Assembly: GCF_000308655.1 (NCBI RefSeq)
Contig: NZ_BAGC01000114.1
Coordinates: 205,499-269,498, forward strand
DNA length: 64,000 nt
Reading direction: 5' to 3'
DNA from: Nocardia niigatensis NBRC 100131
GTDB taxonomy: Bacteria; Actinomycetota; Actinomycetes; Mycobacteriales; Mycobacteriaceae
Shown here piece by piece: positions 33,000 through 41,022 of this stretch (its first letter is position 1; every line of letters starts with the position of its first letter). The translations under genes and the position numbers were made by a program. The notes under the pieces are model-generated. The model had not been told where the DNA came from. It searched no databases and saw nothing but the letters and a program-made list of their open reading frames with translations.

Positions 33000-34676
33000 T
33001 CAGCCGGTGACCGAGCGGAATGCCCGGGGCAGGTCGCGGCGCAGGACCTTACCGGTGGCATTGCGCGGCAACGGATCCGCGGTGACCAGCCAGTGGGCGG
33101 GCACCTTGAAATAGGCCAGCCGCCTGGCCACGTGATCGCGCAATTCGTCCTCGGACAGCTGCTCCGGATCGTCGACCACCACGATGGCGGCCACGCTTTG
33201 GCCCAGATCCTCGTGCGGGACACCGATCACGGCCGACTCCCGCACCAGCGGGTGCTCGTCCAGGGCATTCTCGATCTCCTGTGGATAGACGTTCTCGCCA
33301 CCCCGCAGGATCAGATCCGAACGCCGACCGGAGATGTAGAGCTTCCCCTCACGCAAGGTGCCGTAGTCGCCGGTGCGCAACCAGCGGTTCTCGTCGATCG
33401 CCGCGTTCGTCGCATCCGTGTTGTTCCAGTAGCCGAGCATTACGTACGGGCTGCGGATGCAGATCTCCCCCTCTTCGCCGTCCGGAGCCGGTTTCCCCTC
33501 GAGATCGCGGACCTCGACGGCGACACCGACCACCGCACGGCCCACGGTCTCCGTATCGGCGGCCAACTCCGGCGGGGTCGCCACCGTCGCGGCGGTGCCG
33601 GACTCCGTGCACCCGTAGCTGGTCGTAAGGCCCTGCAGGGCAACGGGGAACCGTTCACGCAACCGCTGCACCAGCACGGGAGACGACGGCGCGGAGTTGA
33701 GCGAGAACGCGGTCAGCGAGGACAGGTCGTACTTCGAGATGTCCACGCCCAGAATCCGACTCGCCAAGGTCGGCACCGCAGCCCAGTTGGTGACCTGCTC
33801 CGTCTCCACCAGCCTCAGCAGTGATTCGGCGTCGAACTCCCCCGAGACCGGGAAGACCACGGCGTCACCCGTGGCCAGACGCGGGATCGCCAGATTGTGC
33901 AGGCTCGCGATATGGAACAGCGGCATCGTGGCCAGGTAGCGACGCGCGGCGGGTGCGCCATCCCAGGTTCGACCGAGGAAGCCGGCCGCCAGTGCGTCCA
34001 TGAACCGGTGGTAGTCCACCACGGCGACCAGGTTCTGCTGGGAGTGCACCACGCCCTTGGGCCGGCCCGTGGTCCCGGAGGTGTAGAGAATGATCGCCGG
34101 ATCATCCTCGGACACCGCGGTACTCGGATGACCGCCCGCGAATTCCGCGATCAGCGCGGGCAGATCGGTTTCGATGGTCAGCACCGGGATGCCGGTGCCG
34201 GTCTCGGCGGCCGGCGCGGCGCGTTTGGCGTCCGCGATCACGACCTTCGGGGAAGTGTGCTCGAGGCCGTAGGCGATCTCGCGCGGCACCCACCACGCGT
34301 TGTAGCCGACCGGGATCGCGCCCAATCGCTGTGCGGCCCAGAACGTCAGCACCCACTCGGGGGTATTGGCGGCCAGGATGCCGATCCGATCGCCCTTGCC
34401 CACGCCGTAGCGTTCGGCCAGCGCGGCAGCCAGAGCACCGGCGGCGGCGTAATGCTCGGCGAAGGTATAGCGCGTCCGCCCGGACACCAGATACTCGAGA
34501 TCACCCAGCTCACGAGACGCTTCCAGCAACTCCAGCAGCGAACGGCGGCGATGTTTGAACACCGGCAGCGGTGCGCCGAGCACCGGCTCGACTGTCATCT
34601 CGAACGACCCGCCCGGCCCGGTCAGCTTCCCGACCACCTGGGCGGCCAGAGCCTGGAGATCAACAGCGTTGGTCAT
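33000..34676 (-). CDS. Acyl-CoA synthetase (AMP-dependent, FadD-like)
   Basis: A 558-residue ANL-superfamily ligase forming an acyl-CoA from a carboxylic acid, ATP and CoA. It carries the P-loop ILYTSGTTGRPKGVVHS, TTSYGCTESGT, the hinge-region SGRRSDLILRGGENVYPQEIE and the catalytic lysine in PRNATGKVLRRDL. GAAGGA precedes the ATG. It is second in an operon, 33 nt after the SDR gene, behind a palindromic operator. The acid used is unknown; the neighbours suggest a branched, steroid-side-chain or similar compound. Confidence 0.92.
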   Translation of the reverse strand: MTNAVDLQALAAQVVGKLTGPGGSFEMTVEPVLGAPLPVFKHRRRSLLELLEASRELGDLEYLVSGRTRYTFAEHYAAAGALAAALAERYGVGKGDRIGILAANTPEWVLTFWAAQRLGAIPVGYNAWWVPREIAYGLEHTSPKVVIADAKRAAPAAETGTGIPVLTIETDLPALIAEFAGGHPSTAVSEDDPAIILYTSGTTGRPKGVVHSQQNLVAVVDYHRFMDALAAGFLGRTWDGAPAARRYLATMPLFHIASLHNLAIPRLATGDAVVFPVSGEFDAESLLRLVETEQVTNWAAVPTLASRILGVDISKYDLSSLTAFSLNSAPSSPVLVQRLRERFPVALQGLTTSYGCTESGTAATVATPPELAADTETVGRAVVGVAVEVRDLEGKPAPDGEEGEICIRSPYVMLGYWNNTDATNAAIDENRWLRTGDYGTLREGKLYISGRRSDLILRGGENVYPQEIENALDEHPLVRESAVIGVPHEDLGQSVAAIVVVDDPEQLSEDELRDHVARRLAYFKVPAHWLVTADPLPRNATGKVLRRDLPRAFRSVTG

Positions 34677-34709
34677 GAATCAAGTCCTTCGAATCCGTGA
34701 GGCAGGGCG

Positions 34710-35489
34710 TTATCCGAAAGTCTTGTGGGGAACGCCGACGATCAGTCCGCCATCGATGACGTGCTCGGCGCCGGTCGTATAGCTGGATTCGTCGCTTGCC
34801 AGGTAGACGATGAGATTCGCGACCTCGTCAGCGGTGGCGGCACGGCCCAGCGGGATCTGCAGGAAGTCCTCGGGGATGCCCTCGGTCATCGGTGTGCGCA
34901 CCATGCCGGGGTGGACCGAGTTCACGCGAATGTTGTGCTGCGCCAGCTCGAGTGCGGCCGACTTGGTCAGGCCGCGCACGGCGAACTTGGTGGCGGTGTA
35001 GCCGTGGAGTCCCGGGCTGCCACGCAGACCCTCCACCGAGGAGATGTTGATGATCGAGCCGACGCCGGCGTTCATCATCGCCTTGGCCGCGGCCTGAATA
35101 CCGAGGAAGGTACCGGTCAGGTTGATGTCGACGATCTGCCGCCACGCCGCCAGCTCGTAGTCGACGATGAGATTGCCGTTGACGATTCCGGCATTGTTCA
35201 CGAGGACGGTCAGCGCGCCGAATTCCTCGACGGCGACGCCGACCGCCTGCTCCCAGTGCTCGGGGTCGGTCACATCCAGATGGACGAAGCGAGCCGCCGC
35301 ACCCAACTCGGCCGCCAGCGCCTTCCCTTCTGCCTCCAGGATGTCCCCGATCACCACCCGGGCGCCGTGCTCGACCAGAGCACGCGCGTGCGCCGCGCCC
35401 ATGCCGCGCGCACCCCCGCTGATCAGGGCCACTTTTCCCGCGACCCGCTTGTTCATGTTCGGACTGTCCAACGAGAGCTTCTCGGTCAT
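34710..35489 (-). CDS. Short-chain dehydrogenase/reductase (hydroxysteroid-dehydrogenase-like)
   Basis: A 259-residue classical SDR with GGARGMGAAHARAL (cofactor), NNAG, catalytic serine in NISSVEG, YTATK for Tyr-Lys, and HPGMVRTPMTEG. The aspartate in GDILEAEGK after the second strand favours NAD. The wording is close to 3-alpha/20-beta-hydroxysteroid dehydrogenases and similar alcohol oxidisers, but the substrate is not proven. The ATG at 35489 is chosen; a longer frame begins only at TTG. First gene of the operon with the acyl-CoA synthetase, 20 nt downstream of a triple TTCAATCA element. Confidence 0.9.
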   Translation of the reverse strand: MTEKLSLDSPNMNKRVAGKVALISGGARGMGAAHARALVEHGARVVIGDILEAEGKALAAELGAAARFVHLDVTDPEHWEQAVGVAVEEFGALTVLVNNAGIVNGNLIVDYELAAWRQIVDINLTGTFLGIQAAAKAMMNAGVGSIINISSVEGLRGSPGLHGYTATKFAVRGLTKSAALELAQHNIRVNSVHPGMVRTPMTEGIPEDFLQIPLGRAATADEVANLIVYLASDESSYTTGAEHVIDGGLIVGVPHKTFG

Positions 35490-35508
35490 GAGGGCAGCTA
35501 AGCATGGT

Positions 35509-35537
35509 TTCAATCACTGTTTCAATCATTGATTGAA
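35509..35537. promoter_or_regulatory. Palindromic operator upstream of the SDR-synthetase operon
   Basis: TTCAATCA, a single T, and TGATTGAA form a perfect 17-bp palindrome at 35521-35537; a third copy of the half-site, TTCAATCA, lies at 35509-35516. The element abuts the SDR start, in the position expected of a repressor site. Its length and symmetry suit a TetR-family protein. The two TetR genes at 37.6 and 39.0 kb are possible but unproven partners. Confidence 0.6.
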
Positions 35538-35740
35538 CCGACCGAATGGGGTATGGACCCATAGCCGCCAACGCAGTCCCGCTGCGCACGACACCCACGC
35601 GCCGCGGTGCCCACACACCGCCACCGTAGCGGTGCATCTTTCGAAACGCTTGTCGCGCAACGCATTTACGTTCAGACACGGTAGCTATCTACACCAGAGT
35701 AGGCCCATATCCCGATTGCGATCCCAACCGAACCATCGCG

Positions 35741-36226
35741 TCAATAGTCGGAATCGGCCTTACCGCGACCGGCCTCGACCAGCGCCTGCGCCCGGGCCAG
35801 GTACGGCCGGTCGAGCATCGCTCCCTGGTACCCCACTGCGCCCGTGCCGGGATTCGCCGAGAACAGGTCGATGACCGTTCGTACGGCGGCCACTTCTGCC
35901 GCCGTGGGAGTGAATGCCGCATTGATCAGTTCCACTTGATCGGGGTGGATGGCGAGCATGCCGCGGTCGCCGATGTGGCGGGCCTGCTCAGCGCGTCGGC
36001 ACAGCCCCTCCGTGTCGCGGAAGTCCGGGTACACGGTGTCGACAGCCGAGAGACCGGCCGCCGCTGCGAAAGTTTGGCACAGGCTTCTCGCGAGCGCGAA
36101 GGTGAAAGCCTCGGTGCCGTCGCTGTCGCGATTCGCCAGCGCGCCGAGTTCCTCCGCGAGATCCTCGCCACCCCAGCACAATGCGACCAGGCACGGCGCG
36201 CCCCGACAGTCCGCCGTGGTGAACAT
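35741..36226 (-). pseudogene. C-terminal remnant of a CitE-like CoA-ester lyase
   Basis: Roughly 160 residues match the second half of HpcH/HpaI-citrate lyase beta-type enzymes: LCWGGEDLAEELGA, DTVYPDFRDTEGL and GMLAIHPDQVELINAAFTP, then GAMLDRPYLARAQALVE. A complete protein has about 280 residues, so the N-terminal barrel strands with the Mg and CoA contacts are gone. Homology stops near 36205, next to where the opposing CoA-transferase remnant starts. An in-frame ATG exists, but a functional enzyme is unlikely. Confidence 0.75.
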
Positions 36227-36240
36227 GCTCGCCGCCGAGG

Positions 36241-36579
36241 TTCGGCGCGCGCGGCGCTGCCGAGATCGCCGACGCGCTGGCCGGAACGTCGGTCCTCCGC
36301 GAGCGATATCGCACGTTCGGCGAACTCGCCTCCGATCCGCGGACCACATCGAAACCGCTGTTCACAACGATCGATCAACCCGAGGCCGGTCACTACCCGG
36401 CACCGGGGACGCCGATGACGATCAACGGGGTGCACATCCCGGCCCGGCCGGCGCCCCGCCTCGGTGAGCACACCGAGAGCGTGCTCGCCGACCGGCTCGG
36501 ACTGTCCCGTACGTCGATCATCCACTTGCGTGATTCGGGGATCGTCGCGACCGAACCGCCGAAACGCGACAGACAATGA
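36241..36579 (+). pseudogene. C-terminal remnant of a CaiB/BaiF (family III) CoA-transferase
   Basis: About 112 codons ending at TGA encode the tail of a family III CoA-transferase: RYRTFGELASDP, YPAPGTPMTINGVH, then APRLGEHTESVLADRLGL. The whole N-terminal catalytic part (about 280 residues, including the aspartate) is missing, and no start codon context is seen. The break lies within ~20 bp of the break in the opposing CitE remnant, indicating one rearrangement joined two truncated genes. Confidence 0.75.
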
Positions 36580-36652
36580 GCGCGCCGACTCCGGTCGGCG
36601 TAGCTCATATCGGTCCGGCCGATATCGCTTCAGGTGCGCCGCTGGTCATCTC

Positions 36653-37126
36653 TCAGTGTCCGGAGTCTCGCATTCGCTTCTGGCCGTGCATCACCTCATC
36701 CACCAGATCGGACCATTCGGTCGCCAGCAGGCCCAGCGCGTGCCAGACAGCATGGACGCACTCCTCGTCGGTTTCGTTCCGGAGCGCCGCCACGGCTTCC
36801 TGCTGGGTTTGCGCCAGCCGATCGGCCGCCCTGCCCAGCGACTCGCCACACCGAGCGGCATGGGGGGCGTGATGCGCGACCCAATCGTCGATGCTGGCGA
36901 TCAAGACCATCCGCACTCCGTGCACGCCCACCATGTCGGGTTCACGCTGCGAAGCGGCGTGCAACTCGGCCAGCCGCCGCGCGCAGCGAGTGACCGGATG
37001 CGCCCCGGGCTCGTCGCCGACGCGGCCGCACAGCGCGGCGAAGACCTCGTGCCAGCCCGGGAGAACCGTTCGGGCGGCCACGTCGTCGGTCTGCAGACGC
37101 ATCGACGAATCGACTTCCGCGGTCAT
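36653..37126 (-). CDS. DUF4254 domain-containing protein
   Basis: A 157-residue helical protein. Recognisable DUF4254 features are HPVTRCARRLAELHAAS, the central MVLIASIDDWVAHHAP, and a C-terminal HALGLLATEWSDLVDEV. The ATG is preceded by AAGGGGAG at the right distance; a longer frame has no such site. The family is abundant in Nocardia and has no known function. It stands alone between decayed genes and a TetR gene. Confidence 0.75.
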   Translation of the reverse strand: MTAEVDSSMRLQTDDVAARTVLPGWHEVFAALCGRVGDEPGAHPVTRCARRLAELHAASQREPDMVGVHGVRMVLIASIDDWVAHHAPHAARCGESLGRAADRLAQTQQEAVAALRNETDEECVHAVWHALGLLATEWSDLVDEVMHGQKRMRDSGH

Positions 37127-37574
37127 CACACTCCCCTTCCAGGCATTGGCCACAATTCACTTTGACGAACACCTTTCCGCAGGTAGCTGCACTGCAAGGC
37201 CTGACGTCCAGGTACCGAAACTACAGTGCAACAAACATCATTGCAATGTTGCCACCAGGGCTTGACTCTCGCCCTACCGGACAGTACAGTCCGGTCCGTC
37301 ATACCGCATCTGACCTGCTTCGACAATGTGAAATTCCGCCTACCGGTGAGTGTGAACTGCCGACCATCACACACCAGCGCATGGCCGTAGAAGCTCCCGC
37401 GTGCCGAGAATTTGCCTTTCGAATCGTCGAATTCATCTGGCCGAATCGCATTGTTCGGGAATCGATTCAGGCTGTCCGAGCACTTATCGGCGCGAATTCC
37501 GGCATTCCCGCCGCCGCCGACTTCCCGTGCCGCGGGCCGGTATCGGCGGCGACCGTTGCGATACCGTGGAAACG
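37127..37574. other. Gene-free interval with inverted repeats upstream of a TetR gene
   Basis: About 450 bp without a convincing gene and less GC-rich than the surroundings. It contains a TetR-like near-palindrome (37277-37296) and a GCAACA...TGTTGC inverted repeat around CATTGCAATG near 37223-37252. It probably holds promoters for the divergent DUF4254 and TetR genes. Confidence 0.5.
37277..37296. promoter_or_regulatory. Operator candidate upstream of a TetR gene
   Basis: ACCGGAC and GTCCGGT flank the core AGTACA, making a 20-bp sequence that is palindromic except for one central pair. It lies 278 bp before the TetR start between divergent genes. Autoregulation is the simplest reading. Confidence 0.45.
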
Positions 37575-38132
37575 ATGACAGGGTCACCGCACACCAACCG
37601 GGGTCCCAGCGCGGCCGCGTCCAACAGGTCGGCTCTGATTCGCGCGGCACGAACCCAGTTCGCCGATGCGGGCCTGGATGTGCCGCTGAGCGCGATCGCG
37701 CGCGCCGCCGGGGTGGGCCAGGGTGTGCTCTATCGCCACTTCCCCACGCGTGACGATCTGGCGATGGCGGTGTTCGACGAGAATTTCGCCGAAGTCGAAG
37801 CCCTGGCCGCCGATCCGGACGTCAACCTGAAGGAGCTGCTCACCTTCATCGTCGACCAGCTCACCGACTCCGCGGCGTTCATCGTGATGCTCGATCCGGT
37901 CAGCACCAACGATGAACGCCTCGCGGAAACCGCTGCCCGAATGCTCGCGCTGATCACGACCAAGCTCGACGATCCTCACCAGCGCGGCCCCATCCGAGGC
38001 AGCATGACCGCCTCCGACATCATCATGGCCCTCGCCATGCTGGCCGCGGTCCTGGTGAAGACCGAACCGAGGGATCGCAAGGCGGTCGGACAGCACGCGT
38101 GGAAGTTACTGGCGCACGGGCTGTTCCAGTAG
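37575..38132 (+). CDS. TetR family transcriptional regulator
   Basis: A 185-residue regulator with the helix-turn-helix SNRSALIRAARTQFADAG, then DVPLSAIARAAGVGQGVLYRHF across residues 17-60. The C-terminal ligand domain (SAFIVMLDPVSTNDERLAET) follows the pattern of the SbtR-like TetR C-terminal group. The chosen ATG is the first in frame before the DNA-binding domain, with only a weak ribosome binding site. Palindromes upstream could be its operator. Its targets are unknown. Confidence 0.85.
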   Translation: MTGSPHTNRGPSAAASNRSALIRAARTQFADAGLDVPLSAIARAAGVGQGVLYRHFPTRDDLAMAVFDENFAEVEALAADPDVNLKELLTFIVDQLTDSAAFIVMLDPVSTNDERLAETAARMLALITTKLDDPHQRGPIRGSMTASDIIMALAMLAAVLVKTEPRDRKAVGQHAWKLLAHGLFQ

Positions 38133-38184
38133 ATCCGCGACACCGGCCGCGCGTCCGCCGATGCTATCCCGGTCTGCCGAGAAC

Positions 38185-38740
38185 TCAGCGCGTCGCCTGC
38201 CCGAGGTCGTGGAGCCCCTCTTCGAGGGCCTCCGCGCCGGCATCGCGCAGCGAAACCGGCACCATCGCCACCAGCGGCCGGTCGGGCAGCGCGCCCCGCT
38301 CGGCGAGATACCGGCGCAGCGCCGCGCCCGACATCGCGAGCACGACGTCATTGACGGTCACGCCGGTCGCCTTGCGCACCAGGCGAATTCGCTCCAGCGG
38401 CCAGGATCCCACCGCGACCTGCCGAGCACCGCCGATGGGACATTGAGCGGGCCGGCCGGTGCCGACAGGGGCAGCGTGAGACGATCCGACCACACCGCAC
38501 CCGTCACCGCGACCACGGCGGGCAGCGCTGTCGTCACTTCCCGAACACCCTGCCGGAGCGCCTCGAGGACCCCGCGCCCCGCCGGTGCGGATTCCGAGCG
38601 GCGGCGTGGCCGAGGAGCACTCCACGGAGGGAGCGCCGCAGCCTGCTAGTCGGTACTCATGATGCGCTGCAGCAGTTTCCGGCCCGACATCCCGTCGATG
38701 AGGGCATGGTGCAGGACGAAGTTCGGGCTACGAGGATTCT
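38185..38740 (-). pseudogene. Broken wax ester synthase/diacylglycerol acyltransferase (WS/DGAT)
   Basis: On the minus strand the frame shows the catalytic motif FVLHHALIDGMSG, then an in-frame TAG after QRIMSTD. The same frame continues as AAALPPWSAPRP through LPLSAPAGPLNVP. Near 38442 a one-base deletion shifts to another frame, giving PIGGARQVAVGSWPLERI and VNDVVLAMSGAALRRYL. Both ends are missing: the ~120 residues before HHxxxDG and the C-terminal third. The intact enzyme would make wax esters or triacylglycerol. At its 5' break it runs into a foreign SDR fragment. Confidence 0.75.
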
Positions 38741-39102
38741 CCCTGGCACTGCGGCACGACATGAGAAACGACGGAATCGGCGTCTCCATCATCGAGCCGG
38801 GATTCGTCCGCGACATCGCCATGTTCGCCGACGGCGGCGCCCAACTCCCCTACGGCATCCGCACCACCGCACCCGGCGACGTGGCCCGTGCGGTGGTTCG
38901 CGCTATCCACGAGGACATCGACGAAGTCGTGGTGGCGCCGGGGGAAATCCGGCTCGGCGCGGCCGTCGCGGGCGTCTCCCCTGCGACCGTCTCCACGGTG
39001 CAGCGGATCCTCGGCGCCGATCAGGTGAGCCGGCAGTTCGGTTCGACCACCGGTCGTTGCTCAGCGGAGACCTGCTGGTCGGAGCACAGGCGTAGCGCCT
39101 GA
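38713..39102 (+). pseudogene. C-terminal remnant of a short-chain dehydrogenase
   Basis: From 38716 the plus strand encodes TKFGLRGFSLALRHDMRNDG, whose lysine is the one of the SDR YxxxK motif, then VSIIEPGFVRDIAMF and GDVARAVVRAIHEDIDEVVV. The first ~150 residues, with the cofactor site, serine and tyrosine, are missing. The start is fused to the WS/DGAT remnant, and the tail overlaps the 3' end of the opposing TetR gene by about 80 bases. Confidence 0.7.
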
Positions 39103-39719
39103 TTCATGTCGGCCGCCACAGCGTGCGGGGCCGTGCGCGCCAGCTGGATACCCGCGATTCCGCTCCAGCACAGGCCGGCGATCGTGGCGACGGCTTCGGG
39201 TTTGGGTAATGGCTTGCCGGTGGCCACCCAGTCTCGCGCGCACGTCTGCGCGATCGCGACCAACTCGGCGATGATCAGCCCTCGTCGGTCGCCCCGCGGC
39301 ATCGGGTACGGCGCCATCGCCTGCGAAACAGCGTCGGTGCATACCGCTGCGGCCCGGTGTGCCATGCGCTGCGCCGACGGCTCCTCCGCCACGGCAGCGC
39401 CGGCCAGCAACGCGGCACTACGCGGGTGAATGTCGGCGAAGTCGAATACCGCGGACACGGTCGCCGTGACGGCGGAACCCATATCCTCCGCACCGCAGAG
39501 CGCCCCGGCGAGCACGCCGTCCAACGCCTCGACCGCTTCGCTCAGCACAGCCAGATACAGTTCCAGCTTGCTCGAAAACGACTTGTACAGGACCGGTTTG
39601 CTGATTCCGGCCCGGCAGGCGATCTCCTCCATACTCGCCGCCCGATAGCCGCAGGCAGCGAACAACCCCGCAGCCGCGGTCATGATCACGCGCCGCCGCT
39701 CCTGCCGGGCCTGTGCCAT
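39021..39719 (-). CDS. TetR family transcriptional regulator
   Basis: A 232-residue regulator. The DNA-binding domain is RQERRRVIMTAAAGLFAACG, then SMEEIACRAGISKPVLYKSF. The C-terminal domain carries the TetR_C pattern of the mycobacterial fatty-acid-responsive group (DIHPRSAALLAGAAVAEEP). The ATG at 39719 follows GGGAG closely; a GTG 36 bases upstream would add an arginine-rich tail. Divergent from the SDR fragment/Rho_N/UsfY-like operon. Confidence 0.85.
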   Translation of the reverse strand: MAQARQERRRVIMTAAAGLFAACGYRAASMEEIACRAGISKPVLYKSFSSKLELYLAVLSEAVEALDGVLAGALCGAEDMGSAVTATVSAVFDFADIHPRSAALLAGAAVAEEPSAQRMAHRAAAVCTDAVSQAMAPYPMPRGDRRGLIIAELVAIAQTCARDWVATGKPLPKPEAVATIAGLCWSGIAGIQLARTAPHAVAADMNQALRLCSDQQVSAEQRPVVEPNCRLT

Positions 39720-39828
39720 TCTCCCGTTCACCACCGGTCGCCACCTCCTCGGCACTGACGTTACCGAGGCCCATTTCCTGCGGCGACACCAAGCCCTCCA
39801 GACCTCGCTCCGGTTCAGCTGCCGCGCC

Positions 39829-39853
39829 GTTTCACCGTCCCGTGTCCGGGTAT
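39829..39853 (+). promoter_or_regulatory. SigF/SigB-like stress promoter
   Basis: GTTT at 39829-39832 and GGGTAT at 39848-39853, separated by exactly 15 bp, match the actinobacterial SigF/SigB general-stress consensus. It lies 30 bp before the ATG of a truncated SDR and could drive the following Rho_N-like and UsfY-like genes. Confidence 0.65.
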
Positions 39854-39882
39854 GGCCGAACCGAACGGGATAGGAGAAGCCG

Positions 39883-40218
39883 ATGACGCTGATTCACCCA
39901 CACCAACCCGAGTACGTCGAGCCGGCCATGGCCGAGCTTGCGGGTACGGTCGCCGTGGTGACGGGCGCCGACAGCGCCACCGGCCGCGCACTGGCGATCG
40001 CCTTCGCCCGAGCCGGAGCCGACGTCGTCATCGAATACAAGAACCAACCGCAGCAGGCCGCGTGGACGCGCAGGCGAGTTCTCGAATGCGGACACCGGGC
40101 CGTGCTGGTTCAAGGCGACCTCAATGACACCGCCCACTGTTACGCCGTGATCGACGCGGCGCTGCGCGAGTTCGGCAAGATCGACATCTTCGCGTCGACG
40201 CGGCCTCCACTCCCCTGA
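39883..40218 (+). pseudogene. N-terminal fragment of a short-chain dehydrogenase
   Basis: The 111-residue frame has a good start (TAGGAGAAGCCG before ATG) and the first half of an SDR: VAVVTGADSATGRALAIAF, VQGDLNDTAHC and REFGKIDIF. It then ends in ASTRPPLP instead of continuing through NNAG, serine and YxxxK. Such SDRs (about 290 residues, YhdG/YhxC-like) are typical general-stress genes. The fragment still sits behind an intact-looking SigF-type promoter and 15 bp before the next gene. Confidence 0.65.
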
Positions 40219-40233
40219 ACGAAAGGCCCAGTC

Positions 40234-40563
40234 ATGCCCAAGGAATGGACGAAGAAAGAGGAACGGCAATACGAGCATGTCCGCGACTCCGCCGAGGAGC
40301 GCGGCGAAAACCCGAAGCGGGCCAGGGAAATCGGTGCACGCACGGTGAACAAGAACCGTGCCCGCGCCGGCGAGACCAAGACCGCCAGCCGCACGTCTGT
40401 GCAGGGCAAGTCTCCGCAGCAGCGGGGCGGCCAACACTCCGGGCGGCGCGGGCCCAAAGGACTGACCCGAGACCAGCTCTACAACGAGGCCAAGCAACGC
40501 AACATCAAGGGCCGCTCGGGAATGTCCAAAGCACAGCTCGCGCACGCCCTCGGCCGCGACTGA
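40234..40563 (+). CDS. Small basic protein with Rho N-terminal-like motif
   Basis: A 109-residue, highly charged protein. The first half is KEWTKKEERQYEHVRDSAEE and NPKRAREIGARTVNKNRARA, resembling proteins annotated as plasmid stabilisation/ChaB-like. The last 35 residues, GLTRDQLYNEAKQRNIKGRS then MSKAQLAHALG, form a helix-extended-helix SAP/Rho_N-type nucleic-acid-binding motif. GAAAGGCCC precedes the ATG. Homologues are common near CsbD and hemerythrin genes in actinobacteria, so a stress role is likely. Mechanism unknown. Confidence 0.7.
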   Translation: MPKEWTKKEERQYEHVRDSAEERGENPKRAREIGARTVNKNRARAGETKTASRTSVQGKSPQQRGGQHSGRRGPKGLTRDQLYNEAKQRNIKGRSGMSKAQLAHALGRD

Positions 40564-40648
40564 CCCGTCGAAGCGCCGGTGACCGCAGGCCCCGGCCCCA
40601 GGCGAGCCACCCTCGCCGCGGCCGGTGCCCCGTCCTGAAGGAGGCGTC

Positions 40649-40984
40649 ATGCCCAACCAGCCACAGTATTTCGACAACCCGGGCGATGCCGGGCAGACCA
40701 GCCGCGTCGACCGATTCCCGGACTCTGCCCGGACCACCAGGTCTCACGCCGGCGAGTCCATGGTGGACCCGCGAAACTGGCCGGGGCTCATCGTGTTCGC
40801 ACTCGGAATCGTCGCACTGGTGGCCACGTTGACCGCAGCCGGATACGGGTTCGGGGGCTGGGCGATAGTGGCCGGAGTGATCTGCGTCGTGTGTCTGGCG
40901 GTAGGCGCAGCGCTGGTCGTCATCGAACACGGACGGGTCAAGCACCGCGAAGGCCGCAAGCTGGGCGACCCGGGCGGTCACTGA
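40649..40984 (+). CDS. UsfY-like small membrane protein
   Basis: A 111-residue protein with an excellent AAGGAGG ribosome binding site. The N-terminal part contains TTRSHAGESMVDPRNWPGL, resembling the UsfY family encoded next to sigF in mycobacteria. Two membrane helices follow (LIVFALGIVALVATLTAAGY and a second at WAIVAGVICVVCLAVGAALV), then a basic tail. UsfY proteins are SigF-dependent and of unknown function. Here it follows the Rho_N-like gene in the same direction, behind a SigF-type promoter. Confidence 0.6.
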   Translation: MPNQPQYFDNPGDAGQTSRVDRFPDSARTTRSHAGESMVDPRNWPGLIVFALGIVALVATLTAAGYGFGGWAIVAGVICVVCLAVGAALVVIEHGRVKHREGRKLGDPGGH

Positions 40985-41022
40985 CAGAGAACCGATGAAG
41001 GACGAAACAGCACGATCATTGG

